Below, one piece after another: positions 24,257 through 36,500 of a DNA stretch of 64,000 nt; the stretch's first letter is position 1; each line of letters begins with the position of its first letter. The DNA is from Trichaptum fuscoviolaceum. Taxonomy: Eukaryota; Basidiomycota; Agaricomycetes; Hymenochaetales; Trichaptaceae. The notes below the pieces were generated by a model. The model saw nothing but the letters and a program-made list of their open reading frames with translations. It searched no databases and was not told where the DNA came from. The position numbers were made by a program, and so were the translations under genes. The stretch lies in assembly GCA_910574455.1 (NCBI GenBank), contig CAJSYZ010000005.1, positions 5,766,001 to 5,830,000 of the forward strand, written 5' to 3'.

Positions 24257-25954
24257 ATGGCTGAACCTGAGGCTTCTCCTCTTGGCCCCATTGACCCATT
24301 GTCTGTCACGAACGTGGAGGAGAGTTCGGAGACGGAGAAGAGCGCACCATGGATTGTTCGGAAGCTGGTTGGGGTCAGTACAGTCTGCTTAAACGGGGTT
24401 ATTGAGTTTGGAAGCTGATCGGATTTATATCATTGTAGTCCATGACTGGACGAATAGTGATGTCGTCTTACGAAAGTTTGAGAGCTGCAGGAACTTCGGT
24501 CGTTTGTTTGTCACCTGTGAGTTATCCACAAGTCTCATCAAGCTCACAGACGTTGATTATGTAGACAGTGGGGTGATTCAAGCCCTATATTCCTTCCCTG
24601 CATCCGCTTCAGAGATCTTGTTGTCCATGCAGTCATCGCCGGAACCGTGAGTACCACAAATCACAATATCTCAGACAGCAGATATGCTCACAGCACTTGA
24701 ATTTGAGTATAGGGAGGTGTTGCTGCAGTAGCGGCACCCGTCATGGGCCCCGTCTCGGACGCAGTCATCGACACCTTTGGGGATAGCCTTCTCGTCGAGA
24801 TCGGGCTTTATTCCGGGTTCGACGTCACCACGAAGGTGGTGAATGACCTTGTCATCGACCACACCATCAAACACATCATCCCATCTCCGTCTGGGCGGCT
24901 GGAGACGACAGGAATCAAGTCGCTCTTGGTCACGCTAAAGTACAAGCACACGATCGAGGATGCTAGCCTTGGTTTTTTTCGCAGCTCCGTCCACCAGGAT
25001 TCATCGCTCTTCGCTACTGTGAAGGACTACCTTGCGATTGAAAAAGGCTGGTTCAATCCATATTTGTTTGCGAGTGGCCGGAGGCCGATCATTCCACGCT
25101 CGATGAAGCCGGATGTTGTTTTCTGTCATGGCCCGTTCCTCGGAGGTTGGTTATTTGTTTTAGTTTAGGAGAGATTCTAAGTTTTATTTACAGGCGACTA
25201 CAAGATGGGATCTCTTCTTCTCAAAGAAAGTGCTTCAGCAATCTTTCTCTGTGAGGTACCAGTTGTAGCCGTGGAAATTTCTGAACTTCAAGTTCCTCTG
25301 CCCGAATCACCACCCACCAATCTACCACCACAAGCGGACACTACGTCAAGCTCACGCCTTCGTCTACCTTCACTTTCCAAATATCTTCCTCATACACGAT
25401 CCAGAACGCCGTCTCCTGAACCCCAACTAGCACCATTACCCACTCCCATCGCACCGCGACGGCTGGTACTGCTTGTGCTCGGGATGAAACCGCACCGCAA
25501 GTTATGGACAACAAGTGCTCGCCCGGGCGAGTCCGTGATCAATTATTTCCTGCTAAATGGATGCCCTGCGGTCGTTGTTCCCGCGAAATTAGGTGCCCCG
25601 CTGATCGCTTGGGACACTCTTACATTAGAGAAGTTGCAGGAGCTCGAACTCCCTGACGCTGCTGATAATGGAGGGGAGAAACTGAAGGGCGTCGTACAAG
25701 TACTCTTGGAGTACCTGGATTTGTGCATCGATTGGAACAGGGTAACACTTGAGAGTGGCGAAGATGTGACAAAGGAAGAAGCGGGAGGGGCTGTCGGAAG
25801 AAGTGTACTGAATACTCTTGAAGACAAGCGGGATGCGGTAAAGAACGCATTAACACTCCTTCTGCTAGCCGCAGTCTGTAGCAAAGACAGTAAGCAAGTA
25901 AAGAAAGAAGTAGACTTGGAGAGGGCTGGTATTGTAATTTTTAGGATTCCTTAG
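24257..25954 (+). CDS. Conserved-looking protein of unknown function
   Basis: Five exons (24257-24373, 24439-24516, 24569-24646, 24713-25145, 25194-25954) join in frame to 488 residues, the first three introns all in phase 0. The start MAEPEASPLGPIDPL is followed by an acidic/Ser stretch. Residues ~77-105 (VVHAVIAGTGGVAAVAAPV) are hydrophobic and glycine/alanine rich, perhaps one membrane or buried segment. A well-formed middle region has KDYLAIEKGWFNPYLFASG and RPIIPRSMKPDVVFCHG. A Pro/Ser-rich linker (~residues 270-315) precedes a C-terminal domain with RRLVLLVLGMKPHRK. The clean splicing and sharp codon structure argue for a real gene. I do not recognise the family and see no catalytic motif. 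Confidence 0.65.
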
Positions 25955-26839
25955 ATTTGTTTTCAAAGATTATATAACACCCTTGGCGTCGTTAAAACAG
26001 CTGGATGAGGATAGAACGAGCCTGGTCTTGGATGAGAAAGTGCAATGCAATCAATGATGCTAGTCTCGTAACCAGACCAGGCTACTTACTGAGTATGTCT
26101 GCGAGGCAGACATAAAGAAAGTCGCCTGGCCTGGTCACGAGGCTACAATGATGCATTAAGTAACGCGTTACTAGTATGTAAACAGTACAGTGAGTCGTAA
26201 TCGTACGCATTCAAGTTGCTTTCCTTCAAACACTTGCATATTGATACTTGTACTCCATTGAGGGTAGTGCTACAATTGCTCATTAGCACTGGCAGCAGGG
26301 GCGACAGTTAGTCCTGATGGTTCCCGGAGACTCGTTGACTAGTCAGCCTCGGGGAAGAGCAACGAGAGGGTGGACATCGGTGATTAGACCCCCTCCTCCG
26401 ACTAGGGCGTCAGCACCACACCGTCCAGAATGAACCAACAGGCTGGATGCAGTTGTTTGTTCGCCAAAAATGCAGAGCGTATAAAGGAGCGGAAGGCTGG
26501 GCGACGACGCTCCATCCCCTCCTGACATCCCACCTCTACCATCGTCGACTTCCGACCACCGACCCCAGCATCCAGCATGTCGGTAGTCGCCCTCCAACAC
26601 CTTTCCACCAAGGCACCCTCCAACAGGTAGTCCAGCCACCGAGTCTTACACCACGCTCGACATCGGTGTACTCGTACTTTCCTCGCGAGCCCGTCCACAG
26701 CACTTCCTGGGTACTTCAGCCTCCGGGCACGTCACGCCTGTACGCCGTCATGGTGGCAGCATTGCCGCCCTCTAAACCGTGGAACGCGTGACGGAAGACG
26801 GCCGTCGGTCCCTCGCATTAGGCGGGGCAGCATACCCGA
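25955..26839. other. Intergenic region with hairpin element
   Basis: A 22-bp imperfect inverted repeat (26061-26082 with 26124-26145) encloses a near-perfect small palindrome, TATGTCTGCGAGGCAGACATA (26094-26114 region), giving a stem-in-stem hairpin of MITE type. The GC-rich stretch 26340-26790 has several overlapping open frames on both strands, none with convincing coding character. Confidence 0.4.
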
Positions 26840-27117
26840 GCGGCGGCCAACCCGTTCTCCCTAGCCGCGTCTGCATGTCCGGCTTCGTGGAAATGCAGAG
26901 TGCTGAACCTCCTGGGGGAAGCAGTCTCTGCGGCGGGGAAACATGCGTGTAGAATTAGGAAGCAGATAGGTCCCTTTGGACGGTCGCTGGGACGGAGAGT
27001 TCGGCGGCCACCTCGTATACCCAGGCCGCGTTTGCATGCCCGGCTATACAGTAATGCACTGACTGCCTGTCCCTCAATGGGCGGCGCTCTTTGCGGCGGG
27101 GAAACATGCGTTGAGGA
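26840..27117. repeat. Imperfect direct duplication of ~115 bp
   Basis: Positions 26840-26955 and 27001-27117 are diverged direct copies, about 161 bp apart. They share CGGCGGCCA, CCGCGTCTGCATG/CCGCGTTTGCATG, and GCGGCGGGGAAACATGCGT. There is no coding frame common to both. They may be remains of a transposon end. Confidence 0.5.
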
Positions 27118-27697
27118 TTCTGGATGCGGTGGAGCGAGTCAAATCCTCGCTACCGGAAGTTTTTTTGCGATCAGCAGGATCCATACGGGTTCAAACTTGG
27201 GTGCCGGTTATCCCCCCAAGTCTGGCGCATTTTTATCCACATCCTCCCTTCAATGGACAAGAATCGTTTTTTTTTTCTTAATGCCGGGAGTAAAGAAGCA
27301 AACCAACCCCGCATATATGTCCTGTGTGATCCAGATTCTTGAGTGTCCGACCTTCGCACCATCAGAGGGGTTAAGCAATGCCAATAGCAGACAGATCTTT
27401 CAAGCGCACATGCCATATGTACTTTGTCGTAAGGCCTATGCATTCTGCACGTATACTGGCCACTGGCTTCAAGTTAATCCAACACGGTAGCTTCGAGAAT
27501 TGGCAGGTTTGACCAGTGGCGGTGGAAAAGAAAGTCTGCAGACGGTTCAAGATATTGCGCTCCACGTACATGGCTTAGATATCAGTTCAAAATTTCACAA
27601 AAATATCTCGACATTACTCAATGAAACAAAATGACACAATAATGAAATTCGGACAATGGCGCTCGTCTTCAAAACGGATACATCCAGGTACACCACA

Positions 27698-28228
27698 TTA
27701 GCGGGTAGCGCCATAGTTCACAGGAGCTTGCCCAGCGGGTTGACCAGCATAGAGAGGTTCGTAGCCACCATTGCCGACATCTAAAATCAAATCGTAAGTA
27801 AGGTGAAGGAGCGATTATATACAAGACGTACAGCGATAGCCACCAACGCCGTATAACTCATCAGCCTTCATCCTCTTGTAAATGAGCCAGAAAGCATGCT
27901 ATTGATGTGATGTGAGTATCATTACATAGCCTCGTGTGCAACAGAACTCACAATATGTCCAGGAATATATCCGAAACTAGTGAACCAGAGCAGGTGAGTC
28001 AATGTACTTCTCTTTCGACAAGACTAGTATCTTACATAGTCAAAGCGATGTTAATGAGGAGGTCACAGCTGCAGCCGGTGATAAACGCTGCCGCCGCTGG
28101 GGGAAAGATGATAGCAACCTGGTGGTAGTTAGCGCCCATTGCCAATACGAAACAGCCATCTCGGCAACGACATGAACATTGACGACGACACGCACAATGA
28201 TGAGAAGAACGTCAGATCCTTTAACCAT
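27698..28228 (-). CDS. PMP3: Plasma membrane proteolipid Pmp3 family (UPF0057) protein
   Basis: Five short exons on the minus strand splice to a 96-residue protein: MVKGSDVLLII, then VAIIFPPAAAAFITGCSCDL, then LLINIALTIFGYIPGHI, then HAFWLIYKRMKADELYG, ending YAGQPAGQAPVNYGATR. Two hydrophobic helices with the P-P-A and C-S-C-D-L-L-I-N motifs and GYIPGHIHAF are diagnostic of the Pmp3/UPF0057 family. Yeast Pmp3 is 55 residues; the Gly/Pro/Tyr-rich tail beyond ~65 is an extension of the kind seen in filamentous fungi. These small membrane proteins modulate plasma-membrane potential and cation tolerance. All four introns are ~50-80 nt with canonical ends. It is flanked by an AT-rich 3' region and a ~950 bp upstream gap. 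Confidence 0.88.
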
Positions 28229-29184
28229 TGTGGAGGATAAGTTGTGTGTAGATATGATGGTGGTTGTGTTGGGAGGTTTAAGTAGAGAGCGGAATGGGTG
28301 AGGCTGAGGCTGCGGCGCAGATGTGCGCCTCATGACGTCTATCTCATTTCGGAAGCCAACAAATTACGTCATCAGAATAAATAGTAACAATTGTGTGCGT
28401 TTTGGGCGTACTAAGTTGTCTTTTGACTTCCATCTTCTCTCATGCTCAGGCTGCGCAACGTTTGCACGCACAAAGCACTATCAGTGCGCAAAATATCTTT
28501 AAACTGCGCGCGCAGTAATGTGCTGATGCAAAAAACCTGAAGATTCCCAAGACTCTGACCGCTCTCACTTGGATCAATTCACTAGTAATCCACCAATCTT
28601 TGCAAATCGCCATTGAGAAACACCGAGATGCATATATAAACTATGTATATCGGTCAATCAACAACATACATGCTATATAATTGATAGATATCGCTATTAT
28701 CAATGTCATACGCGAGACGGCAATAGAGGAGAGAAAAAGTCCATCAGCTGTCGTGGAAGCACTTCACGCCTATCATGCTAAAGGATTACTGGAGGGGCCA
28801 TATATTACAACATGAGTGAGCCAATCCCTTCCCGCCGGTCACTTGTAGCTCATGTCCATGATATGAGACCTTACGCCTGCAGCATTCGCGGCAACATTGT
28901 ATCATGGCGCGATAGCCCCCGCTCAGTGAACTGTCAAAAATCCATCTCTCGGCTTCCTTCAGAGTTTCTCGGAGCTTGACAAAAGGTGCGATTGAATTAC
29001 AAAACAGTCGTATCAACTATGGATTAATCATCAGTTGAGTAGCGACATCATTGCGTGTGTGCGTAACCGACATTGGATTTGTCACCCTGCTCTGCAAGTT
29101 TGTCACCCTGCTGATAAGCAACACTTAAAAGTCTGGTATGGAGTGATGTAGTAGAACCACAGCAATTCTTCTAGGTACTCTAAG
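28229..29184. other. Intergenic region between PMP3 and the alpha/beta hydrolase
   Basis: A shared divergent promoter region of ~950 bp with no supported gene. Near 29081-29120 the phrase TTTGTCACCCTGCT occurs twice, as a short direct repeat. A 76-residue minus-strand frame at 28786-29016 lacks support. Confidence 0.4.
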
Positions 29185-30259
29185 ATGTCTGAATGCAAAC
29201 CTGTAGTCAAGATACTCACATCATCTGACGGTACACAAATCTACGCCGACGCTGTCGGAAACCCCTCGAGACCGCATATCGTGTTCGTACATGGCATATC
29301 CCTCAGCGCGGCTGTATTCGACAAGATCTTTTTAGATCCAGAGTATCAGGCTCGCTACTACTTGGTAAGATGCCTCTTCTATATAAATATAAGACATTCA
29401 TTGATTTAGATTTATTTTCTCTCTCGTTAGGTACGGTATGACGTGCGTGGCCAAGGGCGCAGCGGAAAGCCCTCGACAATAGAAGGATACGCTTCGAAAC
29501 TCTACGCTGATGACTACACGGCCGTCGCGAAAGCGTTTCATCTTTCTAAACCTGTTTTTGTCGGATGGTAAGGTGTTAAATCACTCCTTGATGCCTTTCT
29601 TTGACTCATCCTTCGAACAGGAGTTTAGGAGGTAAAGTCTGAGCATTACTGTGCATCTTCGACTTGTTTTCATGAGTATACACACACATTTAGGCGTCGT
29701 GGCTGCCGACATTGCCGCTCATCTTCCTCGGGACACGCTTTCGGGCATCGTCTACCTGAACGGCGGTATAGATATCAAAGATGCATCAGGGCTTTCGTTA
29801 GCTCTCTCCGGAACAACTCTTTCCGTCCTCCTTGACCCGAGCGCCACCCCCGAAGCAGTGCGTCTCGCTGTTATCGGTTTCACCGATGGCATCTTTGACA
29901 CTATCTCCGAATTGGCCGGGTCGGAGGCAGACCTGGAGAAGCGGCGCCTCGCCCGTTGGGAGGTCCAGAGCGCTTGGATTGGTTTTATCGCGCAACAGTC
30001 CATCGAGGCGCGAACGCTCACTGTTCAACGCGAGCAAGACTCTGGTCCGATCTACAAATTTGGTGCGGAAGGGTTCCCGGTGCTCGTTTTGCTAGGTCTT
30101 CAGGACGCGCTCTTCGATGCTCCAGCAGTTTTGGTGAAGGCCAAGAAAGTTTTCAAGAATCTAAAGGTCGCCTTAATTGAAAATGGTGGCCATGCTCCCT
30201 TTGAAACCAGCCCTGCTGAAGTAATGACGTTCATAGGGGACTTCATCAAGGAGCTTTAG
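29185..30259 (+). CDS. Alpha/beta-hydrolase fold protein
   Basis: Four exons (29185-29364, 29431-29567, 29621-29631, 29694-30259) join in frame to 297 residues. The alpha/beta hydrolase hallmarks are in order: oxyanion strand IVFVHG (near residue 35), RYDVRGQGRSGKP, nucleophile elbow GWSLGG with Ser 107, candidate acid Asp 247 in LLGLQDALFD, and His 276 in NGGHAPFETSP. Exon 3 is only 11 nt and carries the Ser-Leu-Gly of the nucleophile elbow; without it the enzyme would lose its catalytic serine and shift frame. No signal peptide is present, so it is probably a cytosolic esterase, epoxide hydrolase or haloperoxidase-like enzyme. Its substrate cannot be inferred. The ATG lies in a typical pyrimidine-to-AAG context (CTAAGATG). 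Confidence 0.88.
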
Positions 30260-30581
30260 AGAATACCATGTCATCTGTATCTCGATCCTTCGAGTTAATT
30301 GAAGGGATGTACAAACGAATTCGTTAGTCACGAAGTAGCCTCTACCGATCAAGCGGATTCACATATTCATTTCTCCCTAACTCAATTAACATAGGGTATT
30401 CTAATTGCTTTTAATACAAGTGCTAATGCAAGAATCCGAAACCAGTACAGATGTCTACTATCAAAGCGAACGAGAGGAGATGAACGAAAGAATTGGCGTG
30501 AAAATCAGAAGGATCGACGTGTACCGGACCTGACCGGGTAAATAGTATACATGATGATATAAACAACATTAAATTTAGTAT
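30260..30581. other. Convergent 3' flank
   Basis: About 320 bp between the convergent hydrolase and Mor2/Furry genes. It is AT-rich, with no feature beyond presumed 3' untranslated sequence. Confidence 0.5.
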
Positions 30582-33500
30582 TCATCGTCCCAGCTGTCCA
30601 AAAAGATTCTTTGGACGGTGGTGGTGAAGGTCTATCTCAGAGGGAACACTCAAGACAGATTCAAAAGCAAATGTATCCATGTCGAAGTCACTGCTATCCG
30701 AATCATCGTCGGATTCATCGAAGCCGTTGGGAAGGGCATTTGCTGAGGAGGGATTTACGTGGAAAACATCGACGAAAGGAGTCTGCGGGGAGTCGAGTAC
30801 CGCAGCCATATCTGTCGACTTCGCGAGGATGGCCGCGATACGCGCTTCCAGCTGCTGATTTGGCATCGGCATCGGGGACGGAGGCGCACGTAAACTGACT
30901 TGCGGATTCTGGTGCTCAATTTCGACCTCCGAATCGTTCAGGAAGAATGTGCTGAGTTCGTGCAAGTTCTGCACTAGATCACCCAAGTCTTCCTCCAGCG
31001 GGTCTATAAAGCGATCCATTTCCGGCTGGAAGACAATCTTTGATGGCCGCGTTGGCATCTTGCAAGTGTCGAAGACGGCCATAACATTCGTGCGGCAGAT
31101 ATCACGTTGTCTATCCGATTGTGCGACGCTCCAGCCCGATTCCTCTGGTATTCCGAATACCTCTGTGACGGAACTGACATCCCGCGTAGGAGCCGTCGGC
31201 ACGTGCATACTCATACGCAGAACAGTCTTGGCAGCTGGACCACCAGAAATTGCCATAGGTTCTTCAAGTACCTCCAGTGCGTGAGATGCCAGATCTGTTG
31301 GAAGAAGACGAAGAAGGGGCATCAACAATTCCGAGCCCAACCTATCGACAGGATTTCTTGTCTCCCGTAGCTGAAACAGCACTTTCAGGAACTGCATGGA
31401 TTTGATCCTCAACCAACGCTCGTTGTTGAGGACGAGGCTCATTAAGAGCGTTACGACTTCAGTCCAAGAATCAGAGGCATAATGCTCACGCAGAGCGGCG
31501 GCCGCCTGGCGCATGAAGTCGTCCCTCGTACGGAATCGTGACTTCGCGAATGAAGTCATAATCCTCGCGATACTTGGCCGTTCTTCTGCCTCAGCGAAAG
31601 CAGAAATATTGGCAGCAAACTCAACGATAGGACCTTCTACCTTATTATCCTCCATTGCCCGGAGACACCACGGGAGTATCAGCGTGTATAAGTCACGAAG
31701 TCGGTTGCCGGAAGGATCGATCAGTCTGGAATCTTCCATACCGGAGAGACGCTTCAAAACCTTCAGCACACGACTGTAAGTCTTGCCTGATCGAAGTCCG
31801 ACCAGGAGGAGAGGTTGCAATACTGATGCGCCATCTCTGAACTCTACAGGTTTGTTAGCAGAGAGGAGCTCAACAACATATGGGTCGTCAAGATTCAATC
31901 TGTCGAGAATGCACTCCAACAAATCAATAACCTGGATAAACTCAGCCTCTACAGGGGTCGACAACGAGCCAACGGCACACCAATACAGCTGAGGAAGAAG
32001 TGATACGTCCAGGTTGCCAGACTTTGCGACAGAACGTAGCGTTATGATCATTTCCACAGTGAACGGATGTAAACTTGTCTCTGGCGCAGCGATGGTATTA
32101 GAAAGACGACCAATGAGATGCGCAAGATCCTGTTGGGATACTCTTGGAAGAAGGGCCCTGAAAATTTGCAGCGATCGGAAGGCGATAGGTCGGATGGCAC
32201 AACTGGTTCCCCATACCAGTGCCAGCGACCCCCATTCGTCCACCAAATTAGTTAGCAAAGGCTCCAACCACTGCAGTACAAGGGACAAAAGGTGTCCAAT
32301 TTTGTCATTAATCTGCTCCGTTGAATCATCCTCTGTCCAAAAGACCGCATCTCCATCCCGTTCGAGATCTGCAACGGCGCGTCGTAAAACCGACAGCGGA
32401 GCACGTGAAATGGAGTCAGATAACTCCTCGTATCCAGGTAGCCACGCTCGTATTGTTTGAAAAAGGAGCTTTCTGGCTTGTTCTCGAACAAAAGGATTGC
32501 GATGTCCGATGTGAGTGAGGATACCGTGCAGCAGCTGGGGTAGGTGTTTTTTGAAATCCCAAGCACGAGGAAGTGCAACATCCGCCAAGAACAGCATGGC
32601 AAACTGACCGGCTCCAAGAGAATGTTTAGGCTGCTCAGCGAAGAGAGCGTCCAAATCAGACCAGAAATCCGCCTCCTCAGCATCTGGGAAATTCAATTTG
32701 TGCTCGATCATAGGAAGCATTCGGGCCGGTTCTATGACACTGCACAGTTCCTCGAATGCAGCCCTTCCGAATGTCGTCCTCGAGAGACATGCAACAACTT
32801 TCCTAGCACAGCTCACAAAAGCACTGCTGCCAACCTTGGAAGACTGCTCAAGCAGGAATCGAATCGTCCCGTGTCCGTTGGATAGATTGTCGTTAACAAG
32901 CATGTCCCACAGGTCCTGGACCTGCTCCGGATTTGTGTCTGCGTAGTGTAATGTCAAAGATAGGAGATGATAAAGTATTATTCGGCCATTTTTTGACAGG
33001 GAAGAGTTGTCAGGTACGAGAAGAGTCAAGGTGCTGAACCACGGGGCCAGGCCGTGCAGAGTATGAGCAAAAGCATGAGGCGGTAGCAGATCCTGAACTT
33101 GGGGTAATTTAGAGTCGCATTGTGCGATAACCTCCATAGCAGCATCTGAATGTTCTTCGCAAAGCACCTCTGAGATCTGACGTTGTGCATCAAGATAGGT
33201 ACTAGCGGCGGAACTTGTGATGAAGGCCTCGAACGTCGACAGGCTAACAGTACCCCCTGCCTTCACGTGGACTGCATCCAGTATATCAAGGGCTAAGCGG
33301 CGTATCTTCCCAATTGGGCTGCATAGATTAGAGATGCCAAGACAGACAACATGACCAAAAGTCAGTTGACAAAATTCGCCATTGCAGATAGCGTCGGCCA
33401 CCACTTCGAAGAATCGGCAATTACTTGTAGCGGGATCTCTCGAAGTCACGAACGATCTGCGCATGATTTCGTCCAGGAAGCTCTCGTTGCTCGCCTTGTG

Positions 33501-36500
33501 GTCTACGAGAGAGCGAAGTGCTTTCCTATTGTGTACTCAGCATGAATTCTCTAAAAACAAAGAAAATGCGTACCTTCCACAAGCCCTTACAGTATCATGC
33601 ATAGATGCAAGCATGGCAACCAAGCGATCCAAAGTAGGAGATATTTCTAAAGGGGCAAGGAAATCGGACGAAAGGCCTTGAGTGGGTGAATTGGAGGCAA
33701 GATCAGGAGGGAAGAAAGCTTTTTGCTGACAAAAACTGCATCAGTCGCTGAAAAATTAAAGACCAACTGCAAGCTCACGCATAATGCAGCCATAGCACCC
33801 GAAGCCGCATGTGACAACGATCTCGTCTCCGTTTGAAACCTTTCGATGGCCTCAGCTTTCTGCTGAGGATCGGGAAAACCAGCAGTTGCAGCGGTCTGCA
33901 TTGCAACTAAACGTTGCTTAACACGTTCAGATTGACTGCCGCATTGACACCACTCTTCACAAAGGCGGTACAACGTAAGATGCGTATGTGCTGGAATAAA
34001 TCTGTCTGAAGATTGAAGATTCGACAATCCGTCAAACAGCTGTTCAACTATCCCGCAGAAGTACCGTCGCATGCATTGCATTTGCCAATCTCCTCGAATC
34101 TCAGGGCTACTGAGGAAGACTTGTGTGTTCTTCACAAACTTTAACACGTTTGTGAGAGTGTCCTGACGGTCAACTCCTCTTTGATCCTTCATGTAACGAG
34201 CTGTCAGCTGATAAATATGCGCTACTGCTAGATACAACCGATCTTGTCGCCGGGTCCGTCTGCTCATCGATGTCGGTGACATTTTTACCCGTGATGGATC
34301 TATATAGAAATGTCGGGTCGAGAATGCTCCAAGGTCATCAAGAAGGTCCTTATACGCCGTGGCAGGGAATGAGCTAATGCACATCACAGCTATGTCACGG
34401 AACGTGTTTGATTCGGCGTCCAAGAACGGCATCAAGTACCGGAATAGACCCCTGGTATTTGTGGCAACCAAGTCACGATCAGGAGAGGCATCAGATGGGA
34501 CACGAGTGTGCGTAGGTGCTTTCGCCTCTGGGGGTTGCGCCGTGCAACAGATGAGTTTGACCCATAGATGCCACTGCTCGATCGAAGCCACATGATCTGC
34601 AATCAACTTGTCCCTCTCTCGCGCTAACGCTGCGGGAGCGCGGCCCGTTTGCGAGGGTTGAGTGCGGTTGTTAATTCCGGAAATATTGATGATTGACGTA
34701 TGATATCTTGTCGTAGCTGCAATCCACATCTCTCGGACAGCTGACATCACTTTCGTGTGATGATCCATCCGCAAACGAATCGCAGCTGGATAGACAAACC
34801 ACCAAAGATTTCGATCCCGGTCGTCGTCACTTTCCGCAAGTCGAAGAATCACGTCTCCCTCCTCATACTTCCACTGGACCAGTCGCGCCTGCTGCTTGAC
34901 GTCAAGGAGATCGTCTAAACCCTCCAGGTAAGTACGCGGTCTTTCCTTATCCGACAGAGCGTCCAACATACGCAGACATGAGTCAGAAAGCTCATCCAAA
35001 GGTGATGATGGTTGAGATCGGAAGTGGGTCATAATGCTACTCAAAAGCCGGACAATCTTGACACCAATTGAACGCGTCGACCGCGATTTCGAACTGAGGA
35101 GGAATAATGCTGCGGCCGATACCTCGAATAACTGCGCATTCGCCTTTGCAGTCGAGCTATCATCGAAGTCTGCTTCCCGCTTCAGCGTGCTAGTCGCCCA
35201 AGCTTGCACTATTCCGAACCAAACATTGAGCAAACGTAGGCTTTCGAAAGGCAACCTCGTTCCTGTGGCATCTGCAGTGAATCGCTTCGGCGAGAATAAG
35301 AAACCCGCAAAGCGAGAGAGAACGCGGGGTAAGTTTGTTGAGTCGTCGATAATGCGCTGCAACGCTCCAGACGCTGCTTCGCCAACAGAGGGCTCAACGT
35401 GTATGAGGCCACGAATGAGCATGTCTATAGCATCTTCCATTGGCAGCGATGGGTGAAGGCAGCGCGGCCAAGACGAAAAGCACGTTTGCAGCAAATTTAT
35501 TTGACCTGCCAAGCCTTGAGGATAGGCTACAATTACTTCTGGATGCTGCCTGATGATGATATTCACCGTCTCCTCATACCCGTTGTTGAATCGGGAATAT
35601 GACCACTGGTCATCGAAGATCGACATCCGACCGACTGTCTTCGCACATGTAGAGGCGATAGAAGCAACAGTCGAGCCACATCTGTCAAAGAATTCCTCCA
35701 TTCCCGGTTTTGCCAGTATTGATGGTGGGCAGAAGGTCGAATTTGACTTATAATCGTCCTTATCCGGAAGGGTCTGAAAGTCGGTGTTAGACGGCCAACT
35801 TGGGACCGACTCCTCCTTTTCAACAAGATATAGAGATCTAAGGATTGCCTCTAAAGCGATAGTTGTTTTTTCGGGAGCGAGTAAATGTGAGATATTGCCT
35901 GGCTGCGCGTTTCGAATGACTTGTTCTTGCATCAATGTAAGTGCCAAATCGCGACCAAACTCAAAATGCCGCGAGAGGATGAAATGTAAAATATAGATAA
36001 GAGGTTCCAGCTGGTCATCGTGGGGGATTGTGCTCTGACGAGTGGCCGGGAAGAAATTCTTCAGAAGACCTTCCAATCGAGAAGTTGACGTTGAATTAGG
36101 TTCTCGACATCGATATAGGTAAGTCCAGATAAGACGCATCATCCCGTTCATAATCGCAATCCTGTAAATCTTTTCCTGAAGAAATATTCAGAAAAGTCAG
36201 ATACAAACTAACATCACTCAACAGACCTTGATTTTCGACATTCCAAACTCGAAGCAGGATATCCAATTTCGCAGGAAATACTCTTGCGGGGCAACACACA
36301 AACAGGTTACTGCCAGAGGATATGCAACATTCCAATAACGTGGCTTGTTCATCATATCCCGGGCTCTTGGATAGATGACTTCGACTGCCTTTGCCCACAG
36401 AGGGTGATTAACTTCTGCTTGCGCTGTCTGGAAGAAAATATGTTAGCATGATTCTCATCATCAGATAATGACTTCACCTTTCCAATAGGATGCAGTATTT

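Noticed and set aside
34359..35456. Plus-strand open frames inside the Mor2/Furry gene
   Set aside because: They are antisense shadows of the long minus-strand coding exon.
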